64,000 nucleotides of DNA, taken from Fomitopsis serialis. Its lineage: Eukaryota > Basidiomycota > Agaricomycetes > Polyporales > Fomitopsidaceae. Each line of letters opens with the position of its first letter. The stretch's first letter is position 1. Below are positions 10,201 to 21,509 of this stretch, one piece after another. Location of the stretch: NCBI RefSeq assembly GCF_022376445.1, contig NW_025955141.1, positions 1-64,000 on the forward strand, given 5' to 3'. Position numbers and translations under genes: made by a program. The notes under the pieces were generated by a model that worked only from the letters and a program-made list of their open reading frames with translations, did no database searches and had not been told where the DNA came from.

Positions 10201-12072
10201 GTACTATGACTTGTGTACAGTCCTATGCTAAAGCGTTTGGCAGGCCATCAAGGTGTCCTTGCCCTCTTTGGCTTGGACAACATCTCCGCATCCGTCCGGA
10301 CTCTACAGGGCTTGTCCGACTCTCTGCCAGACATGACACAGCGTTATACTGCACAGAACGCAGAACATCTGCGCTCTCTCATGCAAGCATTTGAGGTCCC
10401 AAGTTCTACGCAGGCTTGCTCATCTGAATATGCGGTCATGCTCAAGCAGGTGAGTCTCATATTGTTCTACTGTGTATGTTCTAATTTGTGTATATACAGA
10501 GCTGGCCCATCATTGACGGCTTCCAAAAGTGGGATCAGTTTCAGCGTCACAAACACGCCGAGCTCCGGTGTGAAGCCATGCTGGCAGAGTCCTACTCCTG
10601 GCTATGGCTGAACACGGTCATGCATAATCACTGCAGGGAACTCTTGACTGCACGCCAGCACAGCAAGTCACAACCTCCTACGACTTGGCTTGCTAAACTG
10701 GCGGTCAAAGTCTACGACTCCTTTGGGCGGCGCAAGGGTGAAATGCTCTGTCGCTCAACCTTCCTCCCGGAGCTCCCTGCAATGAGTGTGACTTTGCCAA
10801 AGAAGACCGTCCGCAAGGATGAGCGTATTGACGCTGTGGTAGAGATCATTCACGGCATTGTGCGCACCTGGCTTGAATTCCCTAAACTGACTTCTTTCCT
10901 GCGTGCTCTCTTTGTGAGCACGCTTGTCACGGCTTTTCACACGAATGACGTCCTTTTGCTTGATGGTGTCTGGGCAGTCTGGTGCTCTCCACGTCCTTCC
11001 CTTCTTCCTGCGGCACTGCGACGCACAGAACGTATCAACGATAACTCCATTGCAGGCTTGCGCTCGGATCTGGCTTCACTCCCTGTCCTCTCAAATCCTG
11101 AAGTGCCAGAGTACCAACAATTCCGTCTTTTCTGTCGACTACTGGCTGGTATACGCTCAGGCACTCCTATCCGGACCAACCCTGTCGACGTCGAGGATCT
11201 GTGCAAACTTGGGCTTCTACGCCTTCGTGACTTCGTCATGGAATGCCTCGCTTATGTCCCTCACCTTATCAACAAGTCTATCCCCCTCCCCGAGCCACTC
11301 TCTGCACTTCAGAAGTGGTGCATGGAGGATGAGGACCATCGTGTACCCTTCCGTGAGCTCGCTGCGGGCCGGAAGATGATGATGTCGGATGCAGGACCTT
11401 TCCACCCGTTCAACATTCACAAGCTCGGCGCCCTCGCTAGCGCATGCATTCATCTTCCGTGGCATTACCTTCTCTTGTCTGTTCTCGCTTCTACAACCTT
11501 CGCTCTTCCCATCCCATGCAAATTTTCAGCACATCGTTGCTACCTGTGGTCATGCAGACGAGCCATACTACGTTTGCAACCCTGCGGGATATGGCGCTTA
11601 CAGCCGTGACCGTAAGACCGAGAACACTGCAGCGTACTTTGCGGAAGAGGCTTTCTACACCAAGAAGCTTCTGTGCAAGGAGCCGGTGAAGTACATGGAC
11701 GTGTTGAAGGCTTTGCAACTTCGCAATAAAGACTCAAAGAGGAAGTGTCTTCCGGGCATTGGTGCCCTCGCAGCTACATTGCTTGCCTCAGACTTTGTCT
11801 ATTCAGGCATCGTTGAACGTCCAACAGCCGAGGAGATGGGGAGTGCCGTATGGAACATTAAGTCAGGTGCGCTCGGCGGTCTTACTTTTCTTCAAATCCT
11901 GCCAGCAGGAAAAGTCACGAAAGCAGCCACTATAGCGGCTTTCAAGACTGCGTACAATTACCTTGACAGTACTCTCCCCGACGATACAAAGCAGAGTATT
12001 GGCTTCGACGAGATTATGGTTGAGCACCTTCTCTGCAAGGTTGCTAGGTGGTCGCACTTCTGTAAAGATTGA
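7294..12072 (+). CDS. TET/JBP-like DNA-base dioxygenase, multi-exon
   Basis: About 17 exons joined by GT-AG introns; first exon 7294-7367, last 11530-12072. Exon 6 (8512-8914) carries the family's core: HRD at 8556-8564 (the HxD iron ligands), then FSGLRKHGGTPPF, where the His is the expected distal iron ligand, as in fungal TET/JBP proteins. Such enzymes oxidise 5-methylcytosine or thymine in DNA in the nucleus. A Lys-rich stretch (KSKSKKRK, exon 10) may be a nuclear signal. The C-terminal half (exons 15-17, about 575 aa) matches nothing I recognise. Two joins are unsure: exon 4 to 5 (8275-8317 needs an AAG acceptor) and the acidic linker near 10,089-10,139, where phase does not close, so a frameshift is possible. 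The exon 16/17 donor (11,481) is weak. Family call confident; exact protein not. Confidence 0.85.
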
Positions 12073-12492
12073 TTCTGACACGTTCAAGTATGTATTTTAT
12101 GAGTACACCAGGTTGTCAATTACCATCTTCCTTCTGTGACTCGGAGTCGGCATCCACGCTTGACACGACTGCCCTCATCCAACACGCCTCCGTCTTCGCT
12201 CAACACGCCTCCGTTCTCACTCCACCTATTCTCACTTGACGTGCCCACACCCCACACCCCGCCACCACCCTTCCACCTCGACAACTTGATTTCCCACAGA
12301 TCTGTTTGCACGGACGGCCAGAAGATGAACGCTGGGCGCTGTGATATTGCTGTGCGCCCTGTATCGACTTCACCACAAGCTCAGCTGTGAGCGGCTTAAG
12401 GAAGTACATGGGTAGTGGGTACACCCACGTTAACATACCGGAGGCATCCCCGGTGCGGGTTCGGTGCGCAATCATCGCCACACGACTACCGC
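12073..12492. other. Intergenic region with short direct repeats
   Basis: No gene seen. TCAACACGCCTCCGT-like units occur twice near 12,180-12,215. From about 12,414 a GC-rich unit built around GGGTACACCC starts; a second copy follows at about 12,511. Confidence 0.5.
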
Positions 12493-14518
12493 TAAGGATG
12501 GACACAGGTATCGGGTACACCCGTGGTAACATACCCGAGGTGTCCCCGGGTACGGGTGCGGTGTGCGATCCCGTGTACCCGCCTCCCCGCCTCCCGGTGT
12601 TGCAGTGTTGTGTGGTGTCGCACCCGTGGCAGTATTGCCAAAAGAGGCAACCCCGCGAGCGCCCAAACTTGCCCGAGGGAGTCGCTCGCGGGGCATCTGC
12701 CACCCCATATTCTCTCCCTATCCTCTTGCCAGGACCGGCCAGGTGAGTGCTCGACTCGCCCACAGCCCCAGGCGAAGCAATCTCAAGCACGGCGCGCACG
12801 CGGACGGCGAGCACGCACGGCAAAAGCCGCGTGTGCAAGCGCAGCCCACGAACACACCGTATGCGCGGGCCCAGCGGCAACGAGCAACAAGCATACGGCG
12901 TGCGCGGGTGACGAGCACACGGCGGGCGCGTACAACGAGCGGACAGCAAGCGCATATGACAAGCGGACGGCAAGCACGGGCGACGAGCGGATGTCGGACG
13001 CAGAAGACGACCAACAGATGACAGGGAAGGGTGTGGCGGGCGAGGGCAGGCGAGGGCGAGAGTCCACCGGTGAGTGCAGACGCAGGCGAACAAGCCCACT
13101 AACGTAGACACAGAACACGGCGACGTGCAGTGCGACGACCGCGAGCACACAGGGCCAATGCCCTGCGCGCAGGCACGGCTGACGGACGAATGGCGGGTGC
13201 ACGGTCGAGCGGACGGGTGGTCGGACAGGTGGGTGGTCGGGTGGGCAGGAGAGCGGACGGGCAGGTGAGTGAGCACGATGACATACGACGACCGCGAGCA
13301 CGTTGGGCTAATGCTCAGCACGCAGACACGGCCGACAAATGCAGGATGGGCAAGGGGCGGGGAGCAAGGGGGCGGGTAGGAGAGCAGGTGGACGGGCTGC
13401 TGGACAAGCAGGCGGGCAGGTAAGTGCATGAGAGGGGGGAGGCGAGCAGGCGGGCGAGCACAAGCGCGCTGGCGAGCGACGATACGAGCGACGGGCGCGC
13501 ACAAAGCGGGCGGGTGGTCAAGGAGTGGGAGAGTGAGTAGGTGGGCGGGCAGGCTGGCAGACGACAGCCCAGCGGACAGCACACGCCGACGACGAACAGA
13601 CGGGCGGCGGACGGGCGACCGTGCTGCCAGACGCACAAGCGGGCGACGACGTATGGCAACCGCGAGTGTGCAGGGCGAATGCCGAGCACGCAAATGCGAC
13701 CGACAAACGGACGGTACGCATGAGGATCAGACAGGCGAGGACGAGTGCAAGACGGCGGGTGAGTCGACGCATGGACGGACGAGCTGGTGGGTGGATGGAT
13801 GAGTGGGTGGATGGACGGACGAGCGGGCAAGCGGGCGAGAGGTCAAGTGGATGGGCACAGGGCCCAGACCAGTGCCAGTGTGCAGGCATGGCCAACGAAC
13901 GCGTGGCAGGCAGACAAGAGGACGGCGGGCGGGTGGCAGCACACGCCGACCGCGAGTGCGTTGGGCAAATACCCAGCTCGCAGATGCGGCCGACGAACAC
14001 ATGCACATGCGAACGAGCAGGCGGGTGAGCGGGCACTGGGCAAGCAGACAAGCGAAGTCGAAAAAGGGCAGACGGGCGGGCGAGCAGGTGCGTGAGTGGA
14101 CGAGCAGGTGAGCAGGAAGACGGGTGGGTGCGCGAGCGGACGGGCGAGAGGGCGAGAGGGCGAGAGGACGGGCACGGGCCTGGGGCATGACCCAGCACCA
14201 CACGCACGACGACCGCGAGTGAACCGGGCGAATGCCCAGCACACAAGCACGGGCCGACGAACGCGCGCAGGGCGACTGGGCGCGGGCATTCAGACAGCAG
14301 GGCAAGCAGGCGGGCAACCGACAACCAGGGTACGAGCGGGGTGCCGGTGGGCGGAACCCGCCCCCGGTGTACCCACGGTGAGCCAACCCGCGGTTCACCG
14401 CCAACACTGGCGGTGAACTCGGTCGGGTGCGGGTAGCACCGTACATGGGTACGGGTACGGGGGTCATGGGTGCGGTATACGCCCTGCGCACCCGCGGTGC
14501 TACCCGTGTCCATCCTTA
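12493..14518. repeat. GC-rich, strand-skewed repeat block bounded by short inverted repeats
   Basis: TAAGGATGGACACAGGTA (12,493-12,510) recurs inverted at 14,501-14,518 with one mismatch. Between them one strand is strongly rich in G and A. A motif of the type CGACCGCGAGTGC...GGGCGAATGCCCAGC...CGACGAAC recurs near 13,136, 13,287, 13,655, 13,955 and 14,205. Long open frames run through the block on both strands (up to 497 codons), but their products are monotonous in Pro, Arg, Cys and Ala and mirror each other, so I treat it as non-coding. It may be a non-autonomous element or a decayed satellite. Confidence 0.55.
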
Positions 14519-14522
14519 CGGG

Positions 14523-15522
14523 CCGGGGGCCCCGACACCTGCAGTCGGTACAACAATCAGTGAGATTGTTGTGCCCACTGTCAGCGAACCTTGCGAGGTG
14601 CTGAACGTACAACACGATGGACTGACTGGCGAGGTCAGTGGTGTCACGACGCACGACGTGTTTGATGTGCAACTGAGCACGATCCGTATGTCTCCTATGT
14701 CTCGATCTATCACTATTCCATTGTGTCTCGATCTATCACTATTCCATTGTGCGCAGCGGATACGCCGAGTCCATCACTTGACATATGCGCTACCGCCATC
14801 TCCGTCTTGCATGATGGCGTATCCGGACAGCTTCATAGCTCTACCGTGATACCCAATCTGCAACCTGTATTGATGCTTACATGCCCAGTACCCGCACCTG
14901 CGAATGGTACAAGGAACAACGAGTTCATTGTACCCACGATTGGTGATACTTCCGGGGTACGGGAACCATGTGATTTCCTGGTATTGATTCCCGCGGCTAC
15001 TCTGACCCCACGTAGGTCAGATATAGTCAATCAGTGTGAGTGCAAACACTTGACAAAGCCCAGTACATCCATCTCACAGGATGTACTGGCCTCTTAGGGT
15101 TTGACAGGCCTGTCACCAGATTCGGCGACCCAGTCAACTCATCGGGATGACGTGAGGCGCGGACCAATTACAAGCCCACAATCTCATGGTCATACAAGCG
15201 GTAGAACACCCCCGCATGACGTGCCAACGACCAGACCGTTGCCTGCTGTACACACGAGGGGCCAACCTTGAGTGTACATGACGCCTCGACAACCAAGCCC
15301 GTCAGGCCAACGATTGAGGAACCAAAGAAGCACAGTACTTTCGGATCATCGGAAGTACTGACTCCTTTGTTGTCGACTGCCAAGCCTGCATCAACAACCT
15401 TCAAGTCTAGCCTCGACTCAGATATGTCGAGCCATCCTGCTTTGAGTACTCGCCGCATGCATGATGAGTGGACCTCGCGTGTGCGAGATACAACTGCAGA
15501 AGTCCCCGATCCAATGCAGTGA
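14523..15522 (+). other. Low-complexity coding-like remnant
   Basis: Translated segments share a loose repeat: PTPAVGTTISEIVVPT near 14,540 resembles PAPANGTRNNEFIVPT near 14,890, and 15,268-15,522 is open and rich in Ser, Thr and Pro, ending in a stop 12 bp before the giant transposon. A 26-bp direct duplication lies at 14,699-14,750. It could be exons of a fast-evolving host gene disturbed by the flanking insertions. No domain recognised and no confident exon model. Confidence 0.3.
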
Positions 15523-15589
15523 TGTCATTTAAATGGGATTAACTATCATTCATTATTGAATGCTTCTTAGCTTAACCTGGGTACATTAA

Positions 15590-16150
15590 TGAATGGCCCT
15601 TAATCTAATCCTCAGATTAGATTAAGGATTAGGACAGATCAACTTGTATGGATTAGTCACACTTATCCTCACTAATCTGTCTTACTTACAGCACAGAGGG
15701 CCAGACAAGCAGCACATCACATGCTTTTAGAGACAGCCAATGTCACTAATCCATTTCTTAAGCTACTGCTAATACAGCTAATCTGTTCTTATGCTAACAC
15801 TAATCCACATTTACACTACTGCTAATCCATACTTATGCCACTGCTAACCCATACTTATTATACTGCCAATCCAGTCTTATGCTACTGCTAATGCTACACT
15901 ACTGCTAATCCATACTTATCCAACTGCTAATCCATACTTGACTCAATGCTTATCCAATCTTATGCTACTGCTCATCTGTACTTGGAATAATCCTAATCCC
16001 TACTTAGACTACTGTTAATCCATGGATAAGTCATACTAAAGCACACACTAATCTGTACTTACACTAATCCTAATCCACAATTAGACTACTGTTGACTCAT
16101 GGCTAAGTTCTACTAAAGCACGCTTAAGTGAATGCCAATCCATACTTAAG
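15590..16150 (+). repeat. Left subterminal CTAATCC array
   Basis: CTAATCC (or CTAATCT/CTAACCC variants) followed by a CTTAT/CTTA-type spacer recurs roughly every 20-25 bp, many times, after a perfect hairpin at 15,600-15,625. Arrays of short motifs near transposon tips commonly bind the transposase. The motif core TAATCC is also a homeodomain-type site. Both roles are inference. Confidence 0.8.
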
Positions 16151-16714
16151 TCAGCTTCAACTACCACATTCCTAAGATAATCGTAATCAACGTCATAAAC
16201 GTAGTCCACCCTACCCTTAGAAACTCGGTGGGCCCCTGCTTGCAGTGTTCGTCGTGCTCCTGTTCGCCGGGCAAGACGCCTGTCTGCCGTCATCGTGTTC
16301 GCCCTCGTCATGCTCACACTTGCCTGTGTCGTATTCGCGCTTGTCGCGCCCGTGCTAGTCGTGCTCGCCCTCGTAGGGCTAGTGTTCGTCGTACTCGTGC
16401 TCGTCGTGCTCGTGCGCATCGCATTGGCCGTGGTCGCCCCCGTGCCGCCCGCGCTCACCTCCCGCGTGCTCACCACTCACCGCTTGCCGCTGTCGTGCTC
16501 GGTACGCTTACAACTGCTCGCCGGAGGCTGTCGCCGTCGTGCTTGTGCTTGGCGGCCTCAGGCCCGGTGACCTCCTGCTTGACATGCCTGTCCCGGTCGC
16601 ACACGACTTCTTCGTGTGCGTCGTTCTCCCGATCGTGTTCGTCACGGGTCCGCCGCCACTAGGCTTGTGCTTGGCAAGCATCTGCCTGCTGCCGTCGTCC
16701 TGGCTTCCTGGACC

Positions 16715-17780
16715 AGCCTCGCCGCACCCGCGCTTACCAGTTGATAACACGGCAGCCGAGAGCTTGTCAACGACATGTCTTCTGCTCTGGTATGGCAACT
16801 CACCTTGCTGAGACATCGCCAGTGGCGTGTCTCCCCACGTCGCCGCCGCGCTCCCATGCCGACCGCCTGGCCACGCGACAGGTGAGTATTCGTCAGCTTC
16901 AACTGTACGCGCACAGACTCACCTCCATCACCTCTTCAGAGCACCCTCCGCCTCCCACCGGCTCGCCAAACTCGCTCGTCCAGGCCGCGTACGTCACTGC
17001 CCGCCGGTTGTTAGCGCAGCACCGTGCCCGCCGGTTGTTAGCGCAGCACCGTGCTATGCACTCTCGCCTCGTTGGCACCTGGCGGGCGCTGTACTCGACG
17101 GACACTGGACGATGTGTCGCATCTGCCGAGGAACCCAACGTATCAGTACTGCCCTGCCACTCAGTGCACCACACTCACCTGTGCAATACCTCTCTCGCAA
17201 CGCCCAGCGCATTCCCTCCAACGTCGGCTTCGAACTACCGCCCGCATTCCCGGTACCCTCCCCAACCCGGTACGTCGTCCCTATGCCGTGCTACGCACAG
17301 CCATTACCCCGCTCGCCGGATTTCGATATGTCGTGTATTTGTTGAACGACAGATGAGAGACGTGCGGAGGAGGCGGGGTCAACGACCGGGGTGGGTAGCG
17401 AATGCCAGAGGTCAGTTCGCCAGACGACGATGTGTCGTGTCTTCGATGGTCGGGATGCAGTCCACGACGTGCGAGGGAGTATACATGACGATGCGCCCGC
17501 TGACCGAGTTCTTCACGGCAGCGAATGATCAACGAGGTGTCGTCTCTGCGCTACGACAGACGAGCCCGCTCGCCGGAATTTCGTACGTCGTGTCTTTGTT
17601 GACCGGGGGGCGAGCACCGCACAGAGCAGGCGAGGCTGTCGGTGGTTTGTGGCGGACCATCGGCGGCCGTCAGACGTCAGTTCCGCGGACGACGATATGT
17701 CGTCTCTTTGAAGATCGGGACGCCGTGTGAGTTGCGTGTATAGGCGACGACGTGCTCGCTGACCGCGTTCCTCGCGGAAC
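16715..17780. repeat. 1-kb insertion inside the left inverted repeat
   Basis: Left-right homology stops near 16,715 and resumes near 17,783 (GAACGCACGAGAT...). The inserted stretch contains a perfect 27-bp tandem duplication at about 17,000-17,053. A palindromic phrase such as ACGACGATATGTCGT appears in four variants near 17,325, 17,430, 17,590 and 17,695. No protein seen. No clean terminal repeats or target duplication were found. Confidence 0.5.
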
Positions 17781-19786
17781 GCACGAGATGGTCGTGCTCA
17801 TGCACGCACGTCTCAGTCAAGCACCTCTGTGGCGTGCTCATCCTATTCACACTGAGCATCGTGTGGGTATCCACGGCAGGTCCTGCTCACCTGGGTTGTC
17901 TTTCACTAGCCGCGATCGCAGTCGTCGGGGCATGGCTCTGCGGGCTGGCCTGGTGGTTCTCAGGCGGGCCATCGGTGAACGAGTCCTCGGTGTCCTCATG
18001 CTCAGCGCGGTCGTACTCGCTGGGGTTGACCGCGTAGGGCTCTGCAAGCACCCCTTTCTCCGTGCGCGAGGACGATCGAGCGTCGATTCGCGGGCCTTTG
18101 CTGGCGCCAACTTAGCGCTCCGCAGGCCCTGACATGGCGACTTCGGCACACATCACCTGGTCGCGGCATTGTCGACCACGAAGCGCGTCAAGGAAGATGG
18201 ACAGGGTGCGTGTTTTAGCGGGCGGTGGCGACAAGGCGGGGGCGACTCACCTGCTCTGGCAGCCCCGCTGGTAATGTTCGCCCTCCATCCTTCCTTATCC
18301 CCGATTCCCCACCGTATTCACGCCAACAGCCACGCTTTTGACGCGCCGCTAGAGCCCGTCGTGAACGCGTGTCGCCCCGGCTTGAGACGCGTTGCAAACG
18401 CGTTGACGTGGTCGCGTTTGCGCGCCGCCCGCGACGCTTCGAGTCGCGCGATCTAGATGCAGCGGTTGCAGATGGTATCTTTGATGTCGAGGGCGACCGA
18501 ACAAGCGGCGGGAGGTGGAGAAGGAAGGGGGTGGTAGCTGAGGGAGGGGCGCAAGCGCCGGCGCTCCGGCGACTACCTACCGAAACAGGTGGGTCCTTCC
18601 GAAACCGGCATGCCCGAGCTTTTCGGCCCGCAGCATCGGGTTCGTGGGCCATGAAGGGGAGTGTGGCAGCGGAGGAGCAGATACGGGAGGAAGGGAACAG
18701 GCGACCTAAGCAGGTAAGACAGGTTCAAGACCGCGCGAGAACGAAGGGCACGGTCACAATCGCGAATCTCACCATTTGCCAGCGCATGGCTCCACGAGTA
18801 ATCCGAGGCGTCGGCGACGAATGCACGAATGCGTTGGCCAGGATGTCGCGACGCGTTCAAGAATGGGTCGCAATAACAACGGCGAGGTGTTGGCGAGAGT
18901 ACGCGGAACACCTCGGGAGTGAGGGCGCTCAGTAACTGGGTCGAACGCTGGACAGGTGGATGTGTGAGGGACAGGCAGACATGATACGCAGGCATTTGAC
19001 GCGATGGAGAGGGGTGGAACACGTCAAGAAGGGGGTAGGAATGAACATACAAGACGTACATTGCAATTTCGAGCCTTCGTACTCTTTTTCCTTCAACTGG
19101 CACCCTCGTTACTCCGGCTTACATCCATCGTTCCTGCCGCGCTCGCTTCATATTCGTCATCCTTTGGGCCTCTTTTCCCGGGCTTGACAACCGAATCCAG
19201 TTGTGCCTGCCTTGCTTGCACATCGCAGGACAGGACTCGGGTGCCCGTTGCGCGTTCCATGAGCCACGCCACGCCGATCGAGAACATGGCAGCGCGTTCG
19301 CGCTCGCGTGTCCGGTCCACGCACGGGGCTTGAAGAGAGTCGGCCACTCGCGGTTGCAGATGATGGCGGTCGAGAATGCAGCGCTGGGACGGCGCGCCCC
19401 TCCAGTGAGCTGGCCCGCGCGTTAGACAATGGTCGTCCACAGTAGCGAGGCGGTGGATCGTTTTTTGAAGCGGCGGAAGCGAGAATACGCTCAACACGGA
19501 GAGTGTGTGTCAGGCGCTGTGCAAAAGCAATGGTGCCGGGAGGGACAAGGGAACGAGTGGACGATCCCGTGGCAGGTGGATGGGAGGCGGTGGCCAGACA
19601 GCCATGGCACTGGCAAGCCGGCGACCACGTCCGATGCGGCACCACGAGCGCGTTGGAGAGCGGGCGGGGCAGCCATACCTGTACATGTTACGTGACGTAG
19701 CATATACGAGGTATAGCGTGCTGACGAGGCGAACAGGGGATTAGACTATCTTCCTTCTGCTGTTCAAGATCAGTATGTTTTCGGTT

Positions 19787-20313
19787 TCAGCGCAAATCAC
19801 ACGTACCAAGAGCCCGGTGCAATGCACGCAAGTTAGCGATGTACGCCGCGTCCATGTCGAAGTCGGCATCGAGGACGGCTGCCGCATTCACAGCCACCAG
19901 CTCGAAGAAGTGGCTCATGTCGATCCAGACTCCTCCATCGTATGTCCAGACGAAGCACGACGTCGGCTTCCATCCGCGCGTGCGCCGGGTACTCAAAGGC
20001 ATCGCGAAAGTCGTCAGCTCGACACCCTCGACGCTGGGTGGCTTGGGCCCTCGTAGAACGTAGTCGACGACGCTCCATGCGCGAGGATTCATCTGGAATG
20101 TTAGTTCAGGTTTCGCAGCATGGTATTGAATCGGTAACTCACTTTGCTATTCTTTCGGGCACTTAGAAGGGGCGCGATCCGCATCCGGTCACTCTGCACT
20201 TCGGTGACCAGGCAAGGACGCTTCTTCGTTGAGGTTTTGGTTCCGCCAGACTGCAAGGCGAAGTCTAGTCGAGCTGGGCTGTAGAGTACGACATAAGGCG
20301 GTGAGGAGTCCAT
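19787..20313 (-). CDS. Small unknown gene downstream of the transposase
   Basis: On the minus strand an exon ending SARKNSK (to 20,143) is joined by a good 51-nt intron (20,142-20,093, GTGAGT...CCAG) to a last exon 20,092-19,787, stop included. Taking the ATG at 20,313 gives about 158 aa. Typical stretches are YVVLYSPARLDFAL and CFVWTYDGGVWIDMSHFFEL. The coding region may start further upstream: a well-formed stretch with TLVIGNAKFISAI lies at about 20,400-20,480 on the same strand, but the join to it would need a 25-nt intron. No family recognised. It lies inside the giant element, 1.2 kb beyond the transposase and in the same orientation. Confidence 0.45.
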
Positions 20314-21509
20314 GCCGAGGTGTGGGGCGAGGAACGAGGATGATTCGGTTCGAATGCACTTCTGGATCAAGGACAGCGCTACTCACAGCTGGATGCATTG
20401 AATTTCTCGCGATCGCACTTATGAATTTCGCGTTACCGATGACCAGGGTTTGCAGCCCGCCTTCGTGAGAGCAGAACAAAGACGTCCGCGACTGGTGCAC
20501 ACCGACTGGTGTATGAAGGGTTTGCAGGGGCCCGCAGAGGTCACGCGCGCGGGCTAGCAGCACTCGAAGGCAAATATATTGTGGATTATTCGGCGGGTCC
20601 GCGGCGCCACTTGTGCACTCGCCAGAACGGACCCGAGAGGGTTGGCGGTAGTGTAGGCACGGCCAATGAGACACCTTCCATATCGGGGAGTGGTGCGCAT
20701 CAAGGCGGGTGGCGGGCGTTCATGAGCGTGCGCGCACGTGCCAACCTGCCCGATTAGGAAGGCGACCAGACGGGAGGGCTGCCAGCGCGCGGTGGCAGCA
20801 GGCGAGGAAGGATGGCGGCGTTGGGGGACTGACTCCGGGCGTGAAACTGGTGGGGAGCGAACCTGGCCACGCAGTATTTAGTGTATTACAAGGTACCGCG
20901 AGCGGGGGGAAACGTAGTTGGTGCATGATCGTGCATGATCGAAAGGGTTGAGCCGCGGCGGCGCAGCCATGGATGAGGGCGGAGAAGTCGAGCGTGCTAA
21001 GTGAACCCGTTCGCGCGACTTCGAGAGCGACGCGGAGGACTTCCTTTGATAAGCTGCGGATGCGACCACCCGGGCCGATCCCCAACGCGAACATCGACGC
21101 AGCTTACCGCAGGGCATCCAGGCGTGTGCTCGTACTGGTCGATCGGAGCTCTGCGACGAAGCGGGCAGTCGCCGGAAGGGAGTGCGGTTACTCCTTCGGC
21201 GCGAGGGGAATGGGGTCACCCGGCAAGGCCTGAAGCATCCATCGACCCCTCCGCGTCGGGAACAACGAGGCTGGCAGCCCTGCAGCGATGCACCAGCCTT
21301 CCCTCAGAGGGAGATTAGCCCTCTCGCTGGGTGCTCTTCTGCAGGCAGGGTGAGCATGAACAGGCAAGCAGAGGGTATGCGGGGAGGCCGAACGCACCTA
21401 GATGCCACCCCTTCAGGCGCCGTAAAGATACCCTCGTCATCTCCGCCCAGACGCCCCAACGCCTCGTCCCGGCTCGTCCTGCTGTGGGCCCTCCGTGTGG
21501 CCACGGACT

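Larger units (their letters stand above)
15535..18690 (+). repeat. Left terminal inverted repeat of the giant element
   Basis: Collinear with the complement of 35,475-37,612. Matching blocks include AACTGCTCGCCGGAGG, CCTGTCCCGGTCGC, CTGCTCTGGCAGCCC with TGTCCCCGATTCCCC-like sequence, and GATGTCGAGGGCGACCGA. It is about 1 kb longer than the right copy because of an insertion at about 16,715-17,780. The inner limit is approximate. Confidence 0.8.

Noticed and set aside
12200..14672. Minus-strand open frames of 497 and 384 codons in the GC-rich block
   Set aside because: Products are monotonous in Pro, Arg, Cys, Ala and Leu with no domain, overlap equally open frames on the other strand, and follow the DNA repeats. 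They are a composition effect.
15524..15534. GTCATTT as the true outer tip of the inverted repeat instead of part of the target site
   Set aside because: Possible, because the right flank reads AAATGAC. But then no target duplication remains, whereas ATTTAAAT/ATGTAAAT gives an 8-bp one. Kept only as an uncertainty in the border.
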